A stretch of 33,186 nt of DNA from an uncultured beta proteobacterium. Lineage in GTDB: Bacteria > Pseudomonadota > Gammaproteobacteria > Burkholderiales > Burkholderiaceae_C. How positions within the stretch are numbered: the first letter of the stretch is position 1; each line of letters starts with the position of its first letter. The stretch is from contig CAINUX010000051.1 in the NCBI GenBank assembly GCA_903853895.1, positions 1-33,186 on the forward strand, in the 5' to 3' direction. The notes beneath the pieces are model-generated. The model did no database searches. It saw only the letters and a program-made list of their open reading frames with translations, and was not told the origin of the DNA. Shown here one piece after another: positions 1 to 8,570 of this stretch. The position numbers were made by a program, and so were the translations under genes.

Positions 1-219
1 CTGGCCTACGCCACCGGAGAGGGCGCCGCATTGGACCCGATCGAGGCCTGTAAGTGGTTTGAGCTGGCGGCGCTGCGTGGGGACCAGGCCGCGGCGGCCA
101 ACCGGGTACGGGCGCGCTCAGCGCTCAGTCCGGCCCAGCTGGCGGAAGTGGAGCGCAGGGTCAAAGAGAGTCCCCACTCCCCCCAACCCCCTCGCCCCGC
201 CGGGCGAGGGGGAGCCTAA
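1..219 (+). CDS. Sel1-repeat (TPR-like) protein, C-terminal fragment
   Basis: The reading frame is open from base 1 and stops at 217-219, so the start lies outside the window. The visible part has the Sel1 pattern of a YATGEG loop, a short spacer, then ACKWFELAALRGDQAAA, which is typical of SLR solenoid repeats used for protein-protein contacts, often in secreted or periplasmic proteins. The last 15 or so codons (ending SPHSPQPPRPAGRGGA) are encoded by the left arm of an intergenic inverted repeat, so the C-terminus seems to have been extended or replaced by repeat DNA. The partner and precise function cannot be told from this piece. Confidence 0.7.
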   Translation: MAYATGEGAALDPIEACKWFELAALRGDQAAAANRVRARSALSPAQLAEVERRVKESPHSPQPPRPAGRGGA

Positions 220-260
220 CAGCCGATTTGATGGCGTCGCGCCGAATACGGAATTACTGG
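172..260 (+). repeat. Left arm of long inverted repeat (MITE-like/intergenic element)
   Basis: Bases 172-214 are an exact reverse complement of 537-579 (43 of 43). The match continues with few differences through 219-260 against 486-530, including a shared block ending GAATACGGAATTACTGG. Within the arm, the CCCCTCGCCCCGCC/GGGCGAGGGG core is itself palindromic, like GC-rich intergenic repeats of many Comamonadaceae (recalled, not searched). Confidence 0.85.
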
Positions 261-721
261 CGGGGCGTTACCAACGTGGTTTGTGCTTGAAGAATTCATT
301 CGTGGGAGTTCCGAGCTCCGGGGGCGATTTGGCGGAATGTTTGTTGATGAAATGTGCCACTAGCCCTCTTGGAATATGAGCAAGTAGCTCCTAAATACAT
401 AGCAAAACAATCGCAATATCATCACCCAGCGCTCGGAACTGCGACTACCGAATTCTGGGCGAGCAGTAGCAGTGGCCACCTCTCTCCAGTAATTCCGTAT
501 TCGGCGCGCAGCCACCAAATCGGCTGTCCGCATTTACTCCCCCTCGCCCGGCGGGGCGAGGGGGTTGGGGGGAGTGGGGGTAAACCCAACGGGCAGGCCC
601 GAAGGAAAGTAAGACCCGAAGCCCCGCCTTTTTGCCGCTTAAGAACAGGGTGAAAGTGGGACCATGAGCAGGTCTCTGTATTGGATTCCCCTGGTGCATT
701 CCCCAAAAGCCCCTGTTCGCA
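220..721. other. Gene-free region between the Sel1 gene and the secretion operon
   Basis: The 502 bases hold most of the inverted-repeat element (to 579) and about 140 further bases before the exporter start at 722. No convincing promoter hexamers or Shine-Dalgarno sequence were found in 580-721. The short open frames here are chance frames across the repeat. Confidence 0.6.
486..579 (-). repeat. Right arm of long inverted repeat
   Basis: This is the reverse complement of 172-260, with 43 identical outermost bases and a near-identical inner block. A second, weaker inverted pair sits inside the loop: 291-321 against 426-456 match at about 24 of 31 positions, sharing AGAATTC and AGTTCCGAGC. 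The whole unit of about 408 bp is therefore symmetric at two levels, as in a decayed or non-autonomous mobile element. No flanking target duplication was evident. Confidence 0.85.
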
Positions 722-2872
722 ATGGCTGAGCAAAAATCACATTCTGTTGTGCAGTGCCTCACGGCCATAGCACAGCACCATGGTCTGCAGGTCAACCCTG
801 AGCGGTTGATCGAAGAGCATGCCCTGCCCGATGAAGAGCCGCGCCCCGCGCTCGTCATCCGCATGGCGGCCGGCATAGGGCTCAAAGGCAAACTGGCCAA
901 ACTCACGTGGAAGGGCCTGTTTGCGCAAGAGGGCGTCTTCCCCTTCATTGGCCTCCTGAAGGATGGCAAGGCGGTCATCATCGTCGGCGTGCGATCCGGT
1001 GGCGACGGCGCCGAGGGCGAGGTGGCGGTTCTGAACCCGCTGATTCCCAAGGCCTCGGTTCACTATCTGAACAAAGATGTCTTCACCGACAACTGGAGCG
1101 GTCAGGTCATCCTGCTCAAGCACAGCCATGCACTGACCGATCCCAAGCAGCCGTTCAGTTTTCGCTGGTTCATTCCGGAAATCCTGAAGCAAAAGACCGC
1201 CTTCAGAGACATTGCCATTGCCGCGGTGGCGCTTAGCCTGCTCTCCATGGCGTCGCCCATCTTCTTCCAGCTGGTGATCGACAAGGTGCTGGTGCACCAG
1301 AGCGTGTCCACGCTGTGGGTGCTGGCGGCCGGCATCCTGGTGGCGCTGGGCTTTGAGACGGTGTTCTCGTATGTGCGCCAGTTGCTGCTGCTCTCTGCCA
1401 CCAACAAGATCGACATGCAGATCACGCGGCGCGCTTTTGGCCACCTGCTGTCGCTGCCCATTGACTACTTTGACAGCACCTCGGCCGGTGTCGTGGCGCG
1501 CGTCATGCAGCAGCTGGAGAGCATTCGCGGCTTCCTGACCGGGCGTCTGTTCTTCACCGTCCTCGATACGCTGACGCTGCTGATCTACATCCCCTTGCTG
1601 TTCTCCTATTCAGTCAAGCTCGGTTCCATCGTGGTGGTATTCGCGATATTGATCGCCTTGATCATTGCCGGGCTGCTGCCCACCTACCGGCGCCAACTGG
1701 ATACCTTGAACGCCGCCGAAGGCGCACGCCAGGCGTTACTGGTGGAGACTATCCACGGCATGCGCACCGTCAAGGGTCTGGCCATTGAGCCGGCCCAGCG
1801 GCGCACCTGGGACCAGTTGTCGGCGCAGACCATCACTTCGCACTTCCGGGTGGCCAAGACGGCGATGACCGGCAATGCGATGACGGAATTCCTGGGCAAG
1901 CTGCTGCCCATTGTGGTGATCGTGGTCGGTGCGCAAAGCGTGTTTGACCAGACCATGACGGTTGGCGCGCTGATTGCCTTTCAGATGTTTTCCGGGCGGG
2001 TGATGGGGCCGTTGACGCAGATCGTCAGCCTGATCAACGAGTACCAACAGACGGCGGTGTCGGTGCGCATTCTGGGTGAGGTCATGAACCGGCCGTCCGA
2101 GGGGCGCGGTGGTGGCGCCGGGCTGCGGCCCACGTTGACCGGCGAGATCAGCTTCGACGACGTCACCTTCCGCTACCCCGGCGCCAATGTCGCGGCGCTG
2201 GACAAGACCACCTTCACCATCAAGGCCGGCACCATCGTCGGCATTGTGGGGCGCAGCGGCTCCGGCAAGTCCACGCTGACCAAGATCATCCAGGGCATGT
2301 ACCCGGTGGGCGAAGGCATTGTGCGGTTCGATGGCGTGGATGCGCGCGAGATCGAGCTGGCCCACTTGCGCCGCCAGGTCGGCATCGTGATGCAAGAGAA
2401 CTTCTTGTTCCGCGGCTCGGTGCGCGACAACATCTCGATCGCCAAGCCGAGCGCCTCGTTTGAAGAAATCGTGATCGCCGCGCAAATGGCCGGTGCCGAT
2501 GAATTCGTGGAGCGCCTGCCCCAGGGCTACGACACCATTCTGGAAGAAAACGCCTCCAACCTCAGTGGCGGCCAGAAGCAAAGGTTGTCGATTGCGCGCT
2601 CGCTGCTGCTCAAACCCCGAGTGCTGATTCTGGACGAGGCGGCCAGTGCGCTGGACCCCGAGAGCGAAGCCATCTTTATCCGCAACCTGGGCAAGATGGC
2701 GGTGGGGCGCACCGTCATCATGATCTCACACCGGCTGTCCACGCTGGTCAATGCCGACTCCATTCTGGTCATGCAGCAAGGCAAGCTGGCCGATAGCGGA
2801 CGCCACGAAGAGTTGCTCTCCAAGAGCCCAACCTACCAACACCTATGGCAGCAGCAGACAAGCCACATCTAG
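722..2872 (+). CDS. Type I secretion ABC exporter with C39-like domain (HlyB/LssB type)
   Basis: The 716-residue inner-membrane exporter would couple ATP hydrolysis to secretion of an unfolded substrate through the adaptor and channel encoded next. Residues about 1-130 are a C39-like domain (AIAQHHGLQVNPERL). Aligned by eye to HlyB, the catalytic-Cys position is Ser8 and the only nearby Cys (12) is off register, so it should bind the substrate and not cleave it, as in RTX exporters. A six-helix membrane domain spans about 155-430. The ATPase domain has Walker A GRSGSGKST near 511, signature LSGGQKQR near 614, Walker B VLILDE near 634 and H-loop ISHR. Length fits the family. No strong Shine-Dalgarno precedes the ATG. 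The 3' end overlaps the adaptor gene by 28 nt. No substrate gene is visible. Confidence 0.93.
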   Translation: MAEQKSHSVVQCLTAIAQHHGLQVNPERLIEEHALPDEEPRPALVIRMAAGIGLKGKLAKLTWKGLFAQEGVFPFIGLLKDGKAVIIVGVRSGGDGAEGEVAVLNPLIPKASVHYLNKDVFTDNWSGQVILLKHSHALTDPKQPFSFRWFIPEILKQKTAFRDIAIAAVALSLLSMASPIFFQLVIDKVLVHQSVSTLWVLAAGILVALGFETVFSYVRQLLLLSATNKIDMQITRRAFGHLLSLPIDYFDSTSAGVVARVMQQLESIRGFLTGRLFFTVLDTLTLLIYIPLLFSYSVKLGSIVVVFAILIALIIAGLLPTYRRQLDTLNAAEGARQALLVETIHGMRTVKGLAIEPAQRRTWDQLSAQTITSHFRVAKTAMTGNAMTEFLGKLLPIVVIVVGAQSVFDQTMTVGALIAFQMFSGRVMGPLTQIVSLINEYQQTAVSVRILGEVMNRPSEGRGGGAGLRPTLTGEISFDDVTFRYPGANVAALDKTTFTIKAGTIVGIVGRSGSGKSTLTKIIQGMYPVGEGIVRFDGVDAREIELAHLRRQVGIVMQENFLFRGSVRDNISIAKPSASFEEIVIAAQMAGADEFVERLPQGYDTILEENASNLSGGQKQRLSIARSLLLKPRVLILDEAASALDPESEAIFIRNLGKMAVGRTVIMISHRLSTLVNADSILVMQQGKLADSGRHEELLSKSPTYQHLWQQQTSHI

Positions 2873-4209
2873 CGCAAGCCGCCAAAGGTGGGTCGGACAA
2901 GACTGCCATTGACTTCCTGCCGGATGCCGACGAGATTGAGCGGCGCCCGTTGCCGCCCATGGCACGCATCACGGTGCACCTGCTGGTGGCCGCGCTGGTT
3001 AGCTTTTTTGCCTGGGCCTGGATCTCCGAAGTGGACTTGATCGTCACCGCCCGCGGGCGACTGGTGACGCCGCTGCCCAATATCGTGGTCCAGCCGCTGG
3101 AAACATCCATCGTGCAAACCATTGACGTGCGCGCCGGTCAGGTGGTGCGCAAGGGGGACCGCCTGGCCACGCTGGATCCGACCTTTGCGGCGGCCGATGG
3201 CTCGCAACTCAAGAGCAAACTCGACAGCCTGAACACCCAATGGGCCAGCCTGGACGCAGAACTATCGGGTGAGCGCATGGAGCGCCCCGGTGCGGAGTCG
3301 CCCGACAGCAAGATCCAGTCTCGTCTGGCCAAGGAGCGCCAGTCCAGCTACCAGTCGCAGATTCGGCGCCAGACCGAATCCATTGCCAGGCTGCGCTCGT
3401 CGCTCGAGACTGCGCGGCGCGACGAAGAAGGCCAGCAGGCGCGGGTTAAGGGTCTGAAGGAAATGGAGGTCATGACTGCGGACTTGGTCGGCAAGCAATT
3501 GGCCGTCAAAAGCCGTCTGCTGGATGTGCGCGACCGCCTGATGGAAGCCGAACGCGGCACCGAGCTGGCGCGCAACCGCCAGATCGAGATCCGCCGCGAG
3601 CTCTCCGCGCTGGAGGCCGAGAAGGCCGCGTACGAGACCGGTTGGCGGCAAAAGATGCTGGAGGAAATGCTGGCGGTGTCCCGCGAGCGCGATGCTGTCA
3701 GCGACCAGTTGCAAAAGGCCAACCTGCGCCAGAGCCGGGTCATACTGACGGCTCCAGCCGACGCCATCGTGCTGGAAGTGGCCAAGCTGTCCGCCGGTTC
3801 CATTGTCAAAGAGGCCGAGCCCTTCTTCACGCTGGTCCCCATCAGCGACACACTGGAGGCCGACGTGCAGATCGACTCGTTGGATGTGGGCTACATCAAG
3901 ATCGGCTCCACGGCCAATGTCAAGATTGATGCCTATCCATTCCAGAAGCACGGCACCATTGAGGGCTCCCTGCGCACCATCAGCCAGGACGCCTTCCGCC
4001 GGGACGCCAGCGCCCCCGCCGGCATGGATGCCTACTATGGTGGACGTATCACGTTGGGAACGGCCAAGTTAGAGGACATGCCGGCCAATGCGGTTTTGCT
4101 GCCGGGCATGACGCTGACCGCCGAGTTATTGGTGGGCAAGCGCTCGGTACTGTCGTACTTGCTGTGGCCGTTGACCAAGGCGGCCAAAGAGTCCATTCGG
4201 GAGCCATGA
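2845..4209 (+). CDS. HlyD-family membrane fusion protein of type I secretion
   Basis: The 454-residue periplasmic adaptor should link the exporter to the outer-membrane channel. A cytoplasmic N-terminus of about 40 residues is followed by one membrane helix (about 42-60, VHLLVAALVSFFAWAWI). Next comes a split lipoyl/barrel-sandwich half (about 75-112, with VRAGQVVRKGDRLATLDP), a long charged coiled-coil hairpin rich in Arg/Glu (about 115-300), the second lipoyl half (VILTAPADAIVLEV), and a beta-barrel C-terminal region ending in the typical LLPGMTLTAELLVGKRSV stretch. Length is normal for HlyD/PrtE-type proteins. The start overlaps the exporter gene by 28 nt and the stop overlaps the next start as ATGA, which points to translational coupling. 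Confidence 0.93.
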   Translation: MAAADKPHLAQAAKGGSDKTAIDFLPDADEIERRPLPPMARITVHLLVAALVSFFAWAWISEVDLIVTARGRLVTPLPNIVVQPLETSIVQTIDVRAGQVVRKGDRLATLDPTFAAADGSQLKSKLDSLNTQWASLDAELSGERMERPGAESPDSKIQSRLAKERQSSYQSQIRRQTESIARLRSSLETARRDEEGQQARVKGLKEMEVMTADLVGKQLAVKSRLLDVRDRLMEAERGTELARNRQIEIRRELSALEAEKAAYETGWRQKMLEEMLAVSRERDAVSDQLQKANLRQSRVILTAPADAIVLEVAKLSAGSIVKEAEPFFTLVPISDTLEADVQIDSLDVGYIKIGSTANVKIDAYPFQKHGTIEGSLRTISQDAFRRDASAPAGMDAYYGGRITLGTAKLEDMPANAVLLPGMTLTAELLVGKRSVLSYLLWPLTKAAKESIREP

Positions 4210-6044
4210 TGAAGCCCCGCATGCGCTCGCCCACTGGCAGGCCGCCCATCCCCGCCTGGGCCGCGTGGGGAATGTCGGCCTGCGTGTGCCTGCTCAGCGC
4301 CTGTGAAAGCACTGGCCCCAAGGTGGACGCCACTACCTTCCCGCTGCCCCCGGCCTACCGCAATGCCATGGCATCGGCCGAGGCTGCGCCCACGCCAGAG
4401 TCCACTACAGGCACCGTTCGCGCCAATTGGTGGACGCAGTACGGCAGCGAGGAACTCAACCGTCTGGTGGATCGCGCGCTGGCCCACAACGCCGACTTGC
4501 GGGTCGCCACGCTGCAAGTAGCCCAGGCCAAGATCCGCTCCGACCAGGCCCGCGCCGGGCGGCTGCCCACCTTGAGCGCGCCGGTGCGCGCTGTGGTGCA
4601 GAGCCAGGGCAGCAATACCGATTCGCAGCAGAACTCTCAAATGGGACTCGCCGGCGCCTTTCGCCTGGACGTGTGGGGTGAACAGCGCGCGCTGGTCGAT
4701 TCGGCCGATATGCAACTGCAGCGCGCCGTGCACGAGCGCGAGAACACGCAACGCAACACGATTGGCAGCCTGGTCAACACCTACGTGGCCTACCTGTCGG
4801 TCAGCGACAGCATGCTGATCGCGCGGGAGAACGAGGCGGTGGCCGCCGACATTCTGCGCACCGTGGAAAGACGTATGCAGCTCGGGGATGCCACGGCCGA
4901 TGACCTGGAGCAGCAGCGCGCCGTGCTGTTCAGCCAGCAGGTGGTACTGCCCGGCCTGGAAAACCAGCAGGAGGACTTGCGCAACGCCATCTCCCGCCTG
5001 GTGGGGGCGTTGCCCGGCAATGTGACCTTGTCGGACAAAGGCCTGGATGCCCTGCAACTGCCCACGGTGCAAACCGGTTTGCCGTCGGCCCTGCTGCTGG
5101 GCCGGCCCGACATCCGCATGATGGAAGCCCGCATGCGCGCGGCCAACGCCAACATCGACGTGGCCCGTGCCCGCCTGTTGCCGGCCATCGATCTCTCCTC
5201 ACAAGTGGGCTACAGCGGTGCCACGCTGGCCACGCTTTTCCAGCCACAGAACTTCCTGGTCAATACGGCTGCTGCATTGGCGTTGTCCATTTTCGACGGC
5301 GGTGTGAAACGCGGCGAGCAGGCCTTTGCCCAGTCCTACTACGAAGAGATGGTGGAGACCTACGGCAAGACCGTGCTGCAGGCAGTGCGCGAGGTGGAAA
5401 GTTCCTTGGTCAGCTTGAAGACCACGGGCCGGCGCCTGGAGGCGCAAAAGGCGGTCACGCGGTCTGCGTTGAACATCTTCAGGATCAGCAGCGAGGCCTA
5501 TGCGGCCGGTGCCATCGACCAGACCGCCTTGCTGGAGGGCCGCAAGAACTACCAGCGTAGCGCGGACGAGACCCAGCGTGTCAAGGCCGATCTGCTCCGA
5601 AGTTATGCCAATTTATCTTACGCCCTAGGATTGGGTGCAACGACCGCTGAACAATACGATTTTCAAGAGGGTAGCTGGGTGCTTCATGTCGATGATGCGG
5701 ATGCAAAATTTTCTCCCCGTGCTGTCGAATCAGACATTGGCGAGGTCCGCGCAAAGAATAATAATAAGCATGACGCTCAGTGGACGATTGAGTTCTCAGG
5801 AGTTGTCCCTTCTGCGGCCATTCATCCGTTTCTGAGGGACCTCCAGTTCCGATTCCCGATTGAAACAAAAGGCAAGTCACTCGAAGGGGTATCGCAATGG
5901 TCGCAGGACAAATTACCTGCTGAAATTGGCACATGGTTTAGACTGAGAATGGGCCGTTTTTCTACTGAAAACGAGGCTCTTGCATTTTGTGTGAAAGTGA
6001 CCTCACTCCAAAGCAGCTGCAAGATAGAAAGTGCGCAGCGGTAA
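4206..6044 (+). CDS. TolC/NodT-type outer-membrane efflux lipoprotein with C-terminal SPOR-like domain
   Basis: The third secretion component forms the outer-membrane/periplasmic channel. I start it at 4206, where ATGA overlaps the adaptor stop; an upstream ATG at 4164 would bury the signal. The N-terminus has a lipoprotein signal ending LLSAC (Cys33, with Glu at +2, consistent with outer-membrane sorting). Residues about 60-475 are two outer-membrane-factor repeats (ADLRVATLQVAQAKIRSDQARAG; GRPDIRMMEARMRAANANID), ending in the usual NLSYALGLG. About 137 more residues follow; within them QWTIEFSG ... WFRLRMGRFSTENEALAF (about 525-609) resembles a SPOR domain, a peptidoglycan-binding fold. Base composition becomes more AT-rich from about 5600, just where the extension begins. 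The channel call is firm; the SPOR call is moderate and based on pattern only. Confidence 0.88.
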   Translation: MMKPRMRSPTGRPPIPAWAAWGMSACVCLLSACESTGPKVDATTFPLPPAYRNAMASAEAAPTPESTTGTVRANWWTQYGSEELNRLVDRALAHNADLRVATLQVAQAKIRSDQARAGRLPTLSAPVRAVVQSQGSNTDSQQNSQMGLAGAFRLDVWGEQRALVDSADMQLQRAVHERENTQRNTIGSLVNTYVAYLSVSDSMLIARENEAVAADILRTVERRMQLGDATADDLEQQRAVLFSQQVVLPGLENQQEDLRNAISRLVGALPGNVTLSDKGLDALQLPTVQTGLPSALLLGRPDIRMMEARMRAANANIDVARARLLPAIDLSSQVGYSGATLATLFQPQNFLVNTAAALALSIFDGGVKRGEQAFAQSYYEEMVETYGKTVLQAVREVESSLVSLKTTGRRLEAQKAVTRSALNIFRISSEAYAAGAIDQTALLEGRKNYQRSADETQRVKADLLRSYANLSYALGLGATTAEQYDFQEGSWVLHVDDADAKFSPRAVESDIGEVRAKNNNKHDAQWTIEFSGVVPSAAIHPFLRDLQFRFPIETKGKSLEGVSQWSQDKLPAEIGTWFRLRMGRFSTENEALAFCVKVTSLQSSCKIESAQR

Positions 6045-6088
6045 GTCCTTTCACCGAAGATTTCAAATTAAGAGTTTGGTGCACAACT

Positions 6089-6955
6089 ATGATTCATCCA
6101 ACAGCGATTATTTCGGCAGGGGCCAGACTAGGCCACAACGTGAGAGTTGGTCCTTATACCGTTGTTGGCGAAGATGCAGTCGTAGGGGATCAATGTGTAA
6201 TTGGTTCCGGTGTTAGCCTTTGTCGCAGGGCTGTGCTGGAGTCAGGGGTTACGATTGGCCCCAATGCCGTTTTTGTTCAAGGACCGGATTCCCCTGCAAC
6301 TGCTGGGACTCTCGTAAAGCGCATGACACATATTGGAGCTAATGCCACCATATATCCGAACGTCACTATTGCGGCTAGAGCTGAGGTCCGCCCCGGTGCC
6401 GTAGTAAATCGATCGGTTCCAGCGAATGCCATTGTTGAAGGCAATCCGGCTAATATTGTCGGCTATGTTGATGCGGTGCACCGGACAAACGCCCTTCACA
6501 TCGGATTGAATGACGGCAGGGCGGAAGCCATAGAGAGCACGGCAGTAAATGGCGTTACGGTGCACAGTTTTTCTGTCATTCCAGATTTGCGCGGCAATCT
6601 CACGGTTGGAGAGTTTGGGCGGCAAATTCCATTTGCGCCTCAGCGCTATTTCGTCGTCTATGGCGTGCCCAGTCGCGAGGTCCGTGGTGAACATGCCCAC
6701 CGCGTATGCCATCAATTTTTGATTTGCTTGCGGGGCAGTTGTGCAGTGGTTGCTGACGATGGCGAGAACCGGGTGGAGGTACTGCTCGATTCTCCAAGCA
6801 GGGGACTGTACCTGCCGCCGATGACTTGGGGTGTCCAGTATCAATACTCGGCAGACGCAATGTTGTTGGTATTTGCCTCTCACCACTACGATGCGCATGA
6901 CTACATTCGCGAATACGAGCAATTTTTGGACGCTACATTGGGCACTCCACTATGA
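6089..6955 (+). CDS. Bifunctional acyltransferase / dTDP-4-keto-6-deoxyglucose 3,4-ketoisomerase (WxcM/FdtD-like)
   Basis: This 288-residue protein has a left-handed beta-helix (hexapeptide) N-terminus (about 1-130: [14 protein letters not shown], repeated I-G-x-x-x units, [13 protein letters not shown]). Its C-terminus (about 150-288) is a cupin-type ketoisomerase of the FdtA/QdtA/WxcM family, with the hallmark RGEHAH and [12 protein letters not shown] segments. The family converts dTDP-4-keto-6-deoxyglucose to its 3-keto isomer for 3-amino-3,6-dideoxyhexoses. The start at 6089 (MIHPTAI) fits the fold; an open frame back to 5987 overlaps the channel gene and adds no domain. The acyltransferase half has QGPDSPAT where relatives carry an Asn-Asp-x-(Tyr/Phe)-Pro-Arg-Ser loop, so its activity is doubtful. 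It overlaps the next gene by 4 nt. Confidence 0.87.
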   Translation: MIHPTAIISAGARLGHNVRVGPYTVVGEDAVVGDQCVIGSGVSLCRRAVLESGVTIGPNAVFVQGPDSPATAGTLVKRMTHIGANATIYPNVTIAARAEVRPGAVVNRSVPANAIVEGNPANIVGYVDAVHRTNALHIGLNDGRAEAIESTAVNGVTVHSFSVIPDLRGNLTVGEFGRQIPFAPQRYFVVYGVPSREVRGEHAHRVCHQFLICLRGSCAVVADDGENRVEVLLDSPSRGLYLPPMTWGVQYQYSADAMLLVFASHHYDAHDYIREYEQFLDATLGTPL

Positions 6956-7434
6956 ACTTGAAGGCGCCATTTATTCATCCGCTGGCCGACGTCAAAAGTA
7001 CAGCTATCGGGATCGGAAGCCGCATCTGGCAGTTCTGCGTCGTGCTGGACGGGGCGCGAATTGGAGAGGATTGCAACATCAATGCGCAATGCCTCATTGA
7101 AGGTGATGTTGTAGTGGGGGACCGTGTCACCATTAAACCAGGTGTCCAATTGTGGGACGGATTGCGTGTGGAAGACGACGTTTTCGTTGGTCCCAATGTT
7201 ACCTTTTGCAACGACAAGTACCCACGCTCGCGTCGACCGCCGCCTGAGTTTGCCTCGACAGTACTTCGCAAGGGTGCATCCATTGGTGCCAATGCGACGA
7301 TCTTATGTGGCTTGGAGATTGGCGCTGGAGCGATGATTGGTGCGGGAAGTGTGGTGACAAAGAACGTTCCCGCGGGAGAGTTGTGGGTTGGTAATCCTGC
7401 GGTCTCCTGGGGTGAGGCTGCTCGAATAGATTGA
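6952..7434 (+). CDS. Hexapeptide N-acetyltransferase (QdtC/FdtC/WlbB-like)
   Basis: The 160-residue left-handed beta-helix protein has many hexapeptide repeats ([33 protein letters not shown]) and the active-site loop CNDKYPRS of sugar-nucleotide 3-N-acetyltransferases. It ends with the usual [19 protein letters not shown]. By family, it would acetylate the 3-amino group of a dTDP-3-amino-3,6-dideoxyhexose using acetyl-CoA, in the cytoplasm. ATGA overlaps with the ketoisomerase stop. The aminotransferase that would make its substrate follows directly. Whether the sugar is Fuc3NAc or Qui3NAc cannot be read from this gene. Confidence 0.88.
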   Translation: MNLKAPFIHPLADVKSTAIGIGSRIWQFCVVLDGARIGEDCNINAQCLIEGDVVVGDRVTIKPGVQLWDGLRVEDDVFVGPNVTFCNDKYPRSRRPPPEFASTVLRKGASIGANATILCGLEIGAGAMIGAGSVVTKNVPAGELWVGNPAVSWGEAARID

Positions 7435-7445
7435 TGGAGTCCAAG

Positions 7446-8558
7446 ATGATCCCCTTCCTTGATCTACGTGCTATCAATCAGGTCCACCGCGCTGATTTGG
7501 TCGCAGCATTTGAGCGCGTGCTGGATTCTGGCTGGTACGTTCTGGGGCAGGAGGTCGAGAAATTTGAGGCCTCTTACGCAAAGTGGTGCGGGGCGGCACA
7601 TGCGATTGGAGTTGGTAACGGGTTGGATGCATTAAGTCTTGTGCTGCGCGCGTGGGAGATTGGACCTGGCGACGAAGTCATCGTGCCGTCCAATACCTAT
7701 ATTGCCAGTTGGTTGGCCGTGACGCACGTCGGGGCGACACCAGTTCCTGTAGAACCGGATGTCCACAGTTTCAATATTGATCCAAATCGGGTCGAAGCGG
7801 CCATCTCTCCGCGAACGCGAGCCATCATGCCTGTTCACTTGTACGGGCGACCAGCGGAAATGGACACAATCCTCCAGATCGCTGAGCGACATGGTCTGCG
7901 TGTATTGGAAGACGGTGCTCAGGCACATGGAGCCGCGTATCGAGGTAAAAAAATTGGAGCGCATGGGGACGCTGTGGCCTGGAGCTTCTACCCTGGCAAG
8001 AACCTCGGTGCATTGGGAGATGGCGGTGCAGTCACTACCAATGATATGGGCCTTGCCAATCGATTGCGACAATTGAGAAATTACGGATCGAAGGTGAAAT
8101 ACCACAACGAGGAAATTGGATTCAACTCCAGGCTAGACGAGTTGCAAGCGGCTTTGCTTAGCGCAAAATTACCATTCGTAGAGTCAGACAACCAACACCG
8201 GACAAGGGTTGCGAACGACTATCTAAAAGGTCTCGCAGGGATCAGTTCTATCTTGGAGTTGCCCAGTGCTGACGAGGATCTGCAGAGTGCTTGGCATCTC
8301 TTCGTGGTCCGGAGCAAGCATCGGGAAATTTTGATGCGGCGGCTGGCGGCCGCAGGCGTCGCTACCATGATTCATTACCCCGTGCCCCCACATCTTCAGC
8401 CTGCTTATGCTACCTTGGGTATGGCCCGTGGGAGGTTCCCTATTTCCGAGCGCTTGCATGATGAGGTTTTTAGCTTGCCTATTGGCCCTACACAGTCAGC
8501 AGATCAAACCCGTGCAGTGATCGATGTCTTGACGAATGCCGTGGCGTCGCTTGACTGA
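7446..8558 (+). CDS. DegT/DnrJ/EryC1/StrS-family PLP sugar aminotransferase (FdtB/QdtB-like)
   Basis: The 370-residue enzyme would transfer an amino group from glutamate to the 3-keto sugar nucleotide made by the upstream ketoisomerase. Family marks are the N-terminal [28 protein letters not shown], the PLP-binding Asp in EDGAQAHGA, the Schiff-base Lys in [16 protein letters not shown], and the [10 protein letters not shown] segment. I choose ATG 7446, which has GGAG seven bases upstream; a TTG at 7431 is also in frame but lies at the stop of the previous gene. Length is normal. Enzymes of this family vary in sugar specificity, so the 3-amino assignment rests on the neighbouring ketoisomerase. 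Confidence 0.9.
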   Translation: MIPFLDLRAINQVHRADLVAAFERVLDSGWYVLGQEVEKFEASYAKWCGAAHAIGVGNGLDALSLVLRAWEIGPGDEVIVPSNTYIASWLAVTHVGATPVPVEPDVHSFNIDPNRVEAAISPRTRAIMPVHLYGRPAEMDTILQIAERHGLRVLEDGAQAHGAAYRGKKIGAHGDAVAWSFYPGKNLGALGDGGAVTTNDMGLANRLRQLRNYGSKVKYHNEEIGFNSRLDELQAALLSAKLPFVESDNQHRTRVANDYLKGLAGISSILELPSADEDLQSAWHLFVVRSKHREILMRRLAAAGVATMIHYPVPPHLQPAYATLGMARGRFPISERLHDEVFSLPIGPTQSADQTRAVIDVLTNAVASLD

Positions 8559-8570
8559 GCAGGATTGGCA

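Noticed and set aside
172..579. CRISPR array or phage attachment site in the repeat region
   Set aside because: There are only two arms in inverted, not direct, orientation, with no regular spacers and no integrase gene.
445..1050. 201-codon minus-strand frame over the exporter start
   Set aside because: It runs through the inverted repeat and antisense to a well-supported ABC gene; the composition is Arg/Pro/Ser-rich with no domain, as expected for a shadow frame in GC-rich DNA.
1736..2581. Long minus-strand frame opposite the ABC ATPase domain
   Set aside because: His/Arg/Gly-rich translation without any recognisable domain; exact antisense of conserved Walker and signature motifs.
4035..5072. 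345-codon minus-strand frame opposite the channel gene
   Set aside because: Antisense to a lipoprotein with signal, lipobox and conserved repeats; low-complexity Gln/His/Gly translation.
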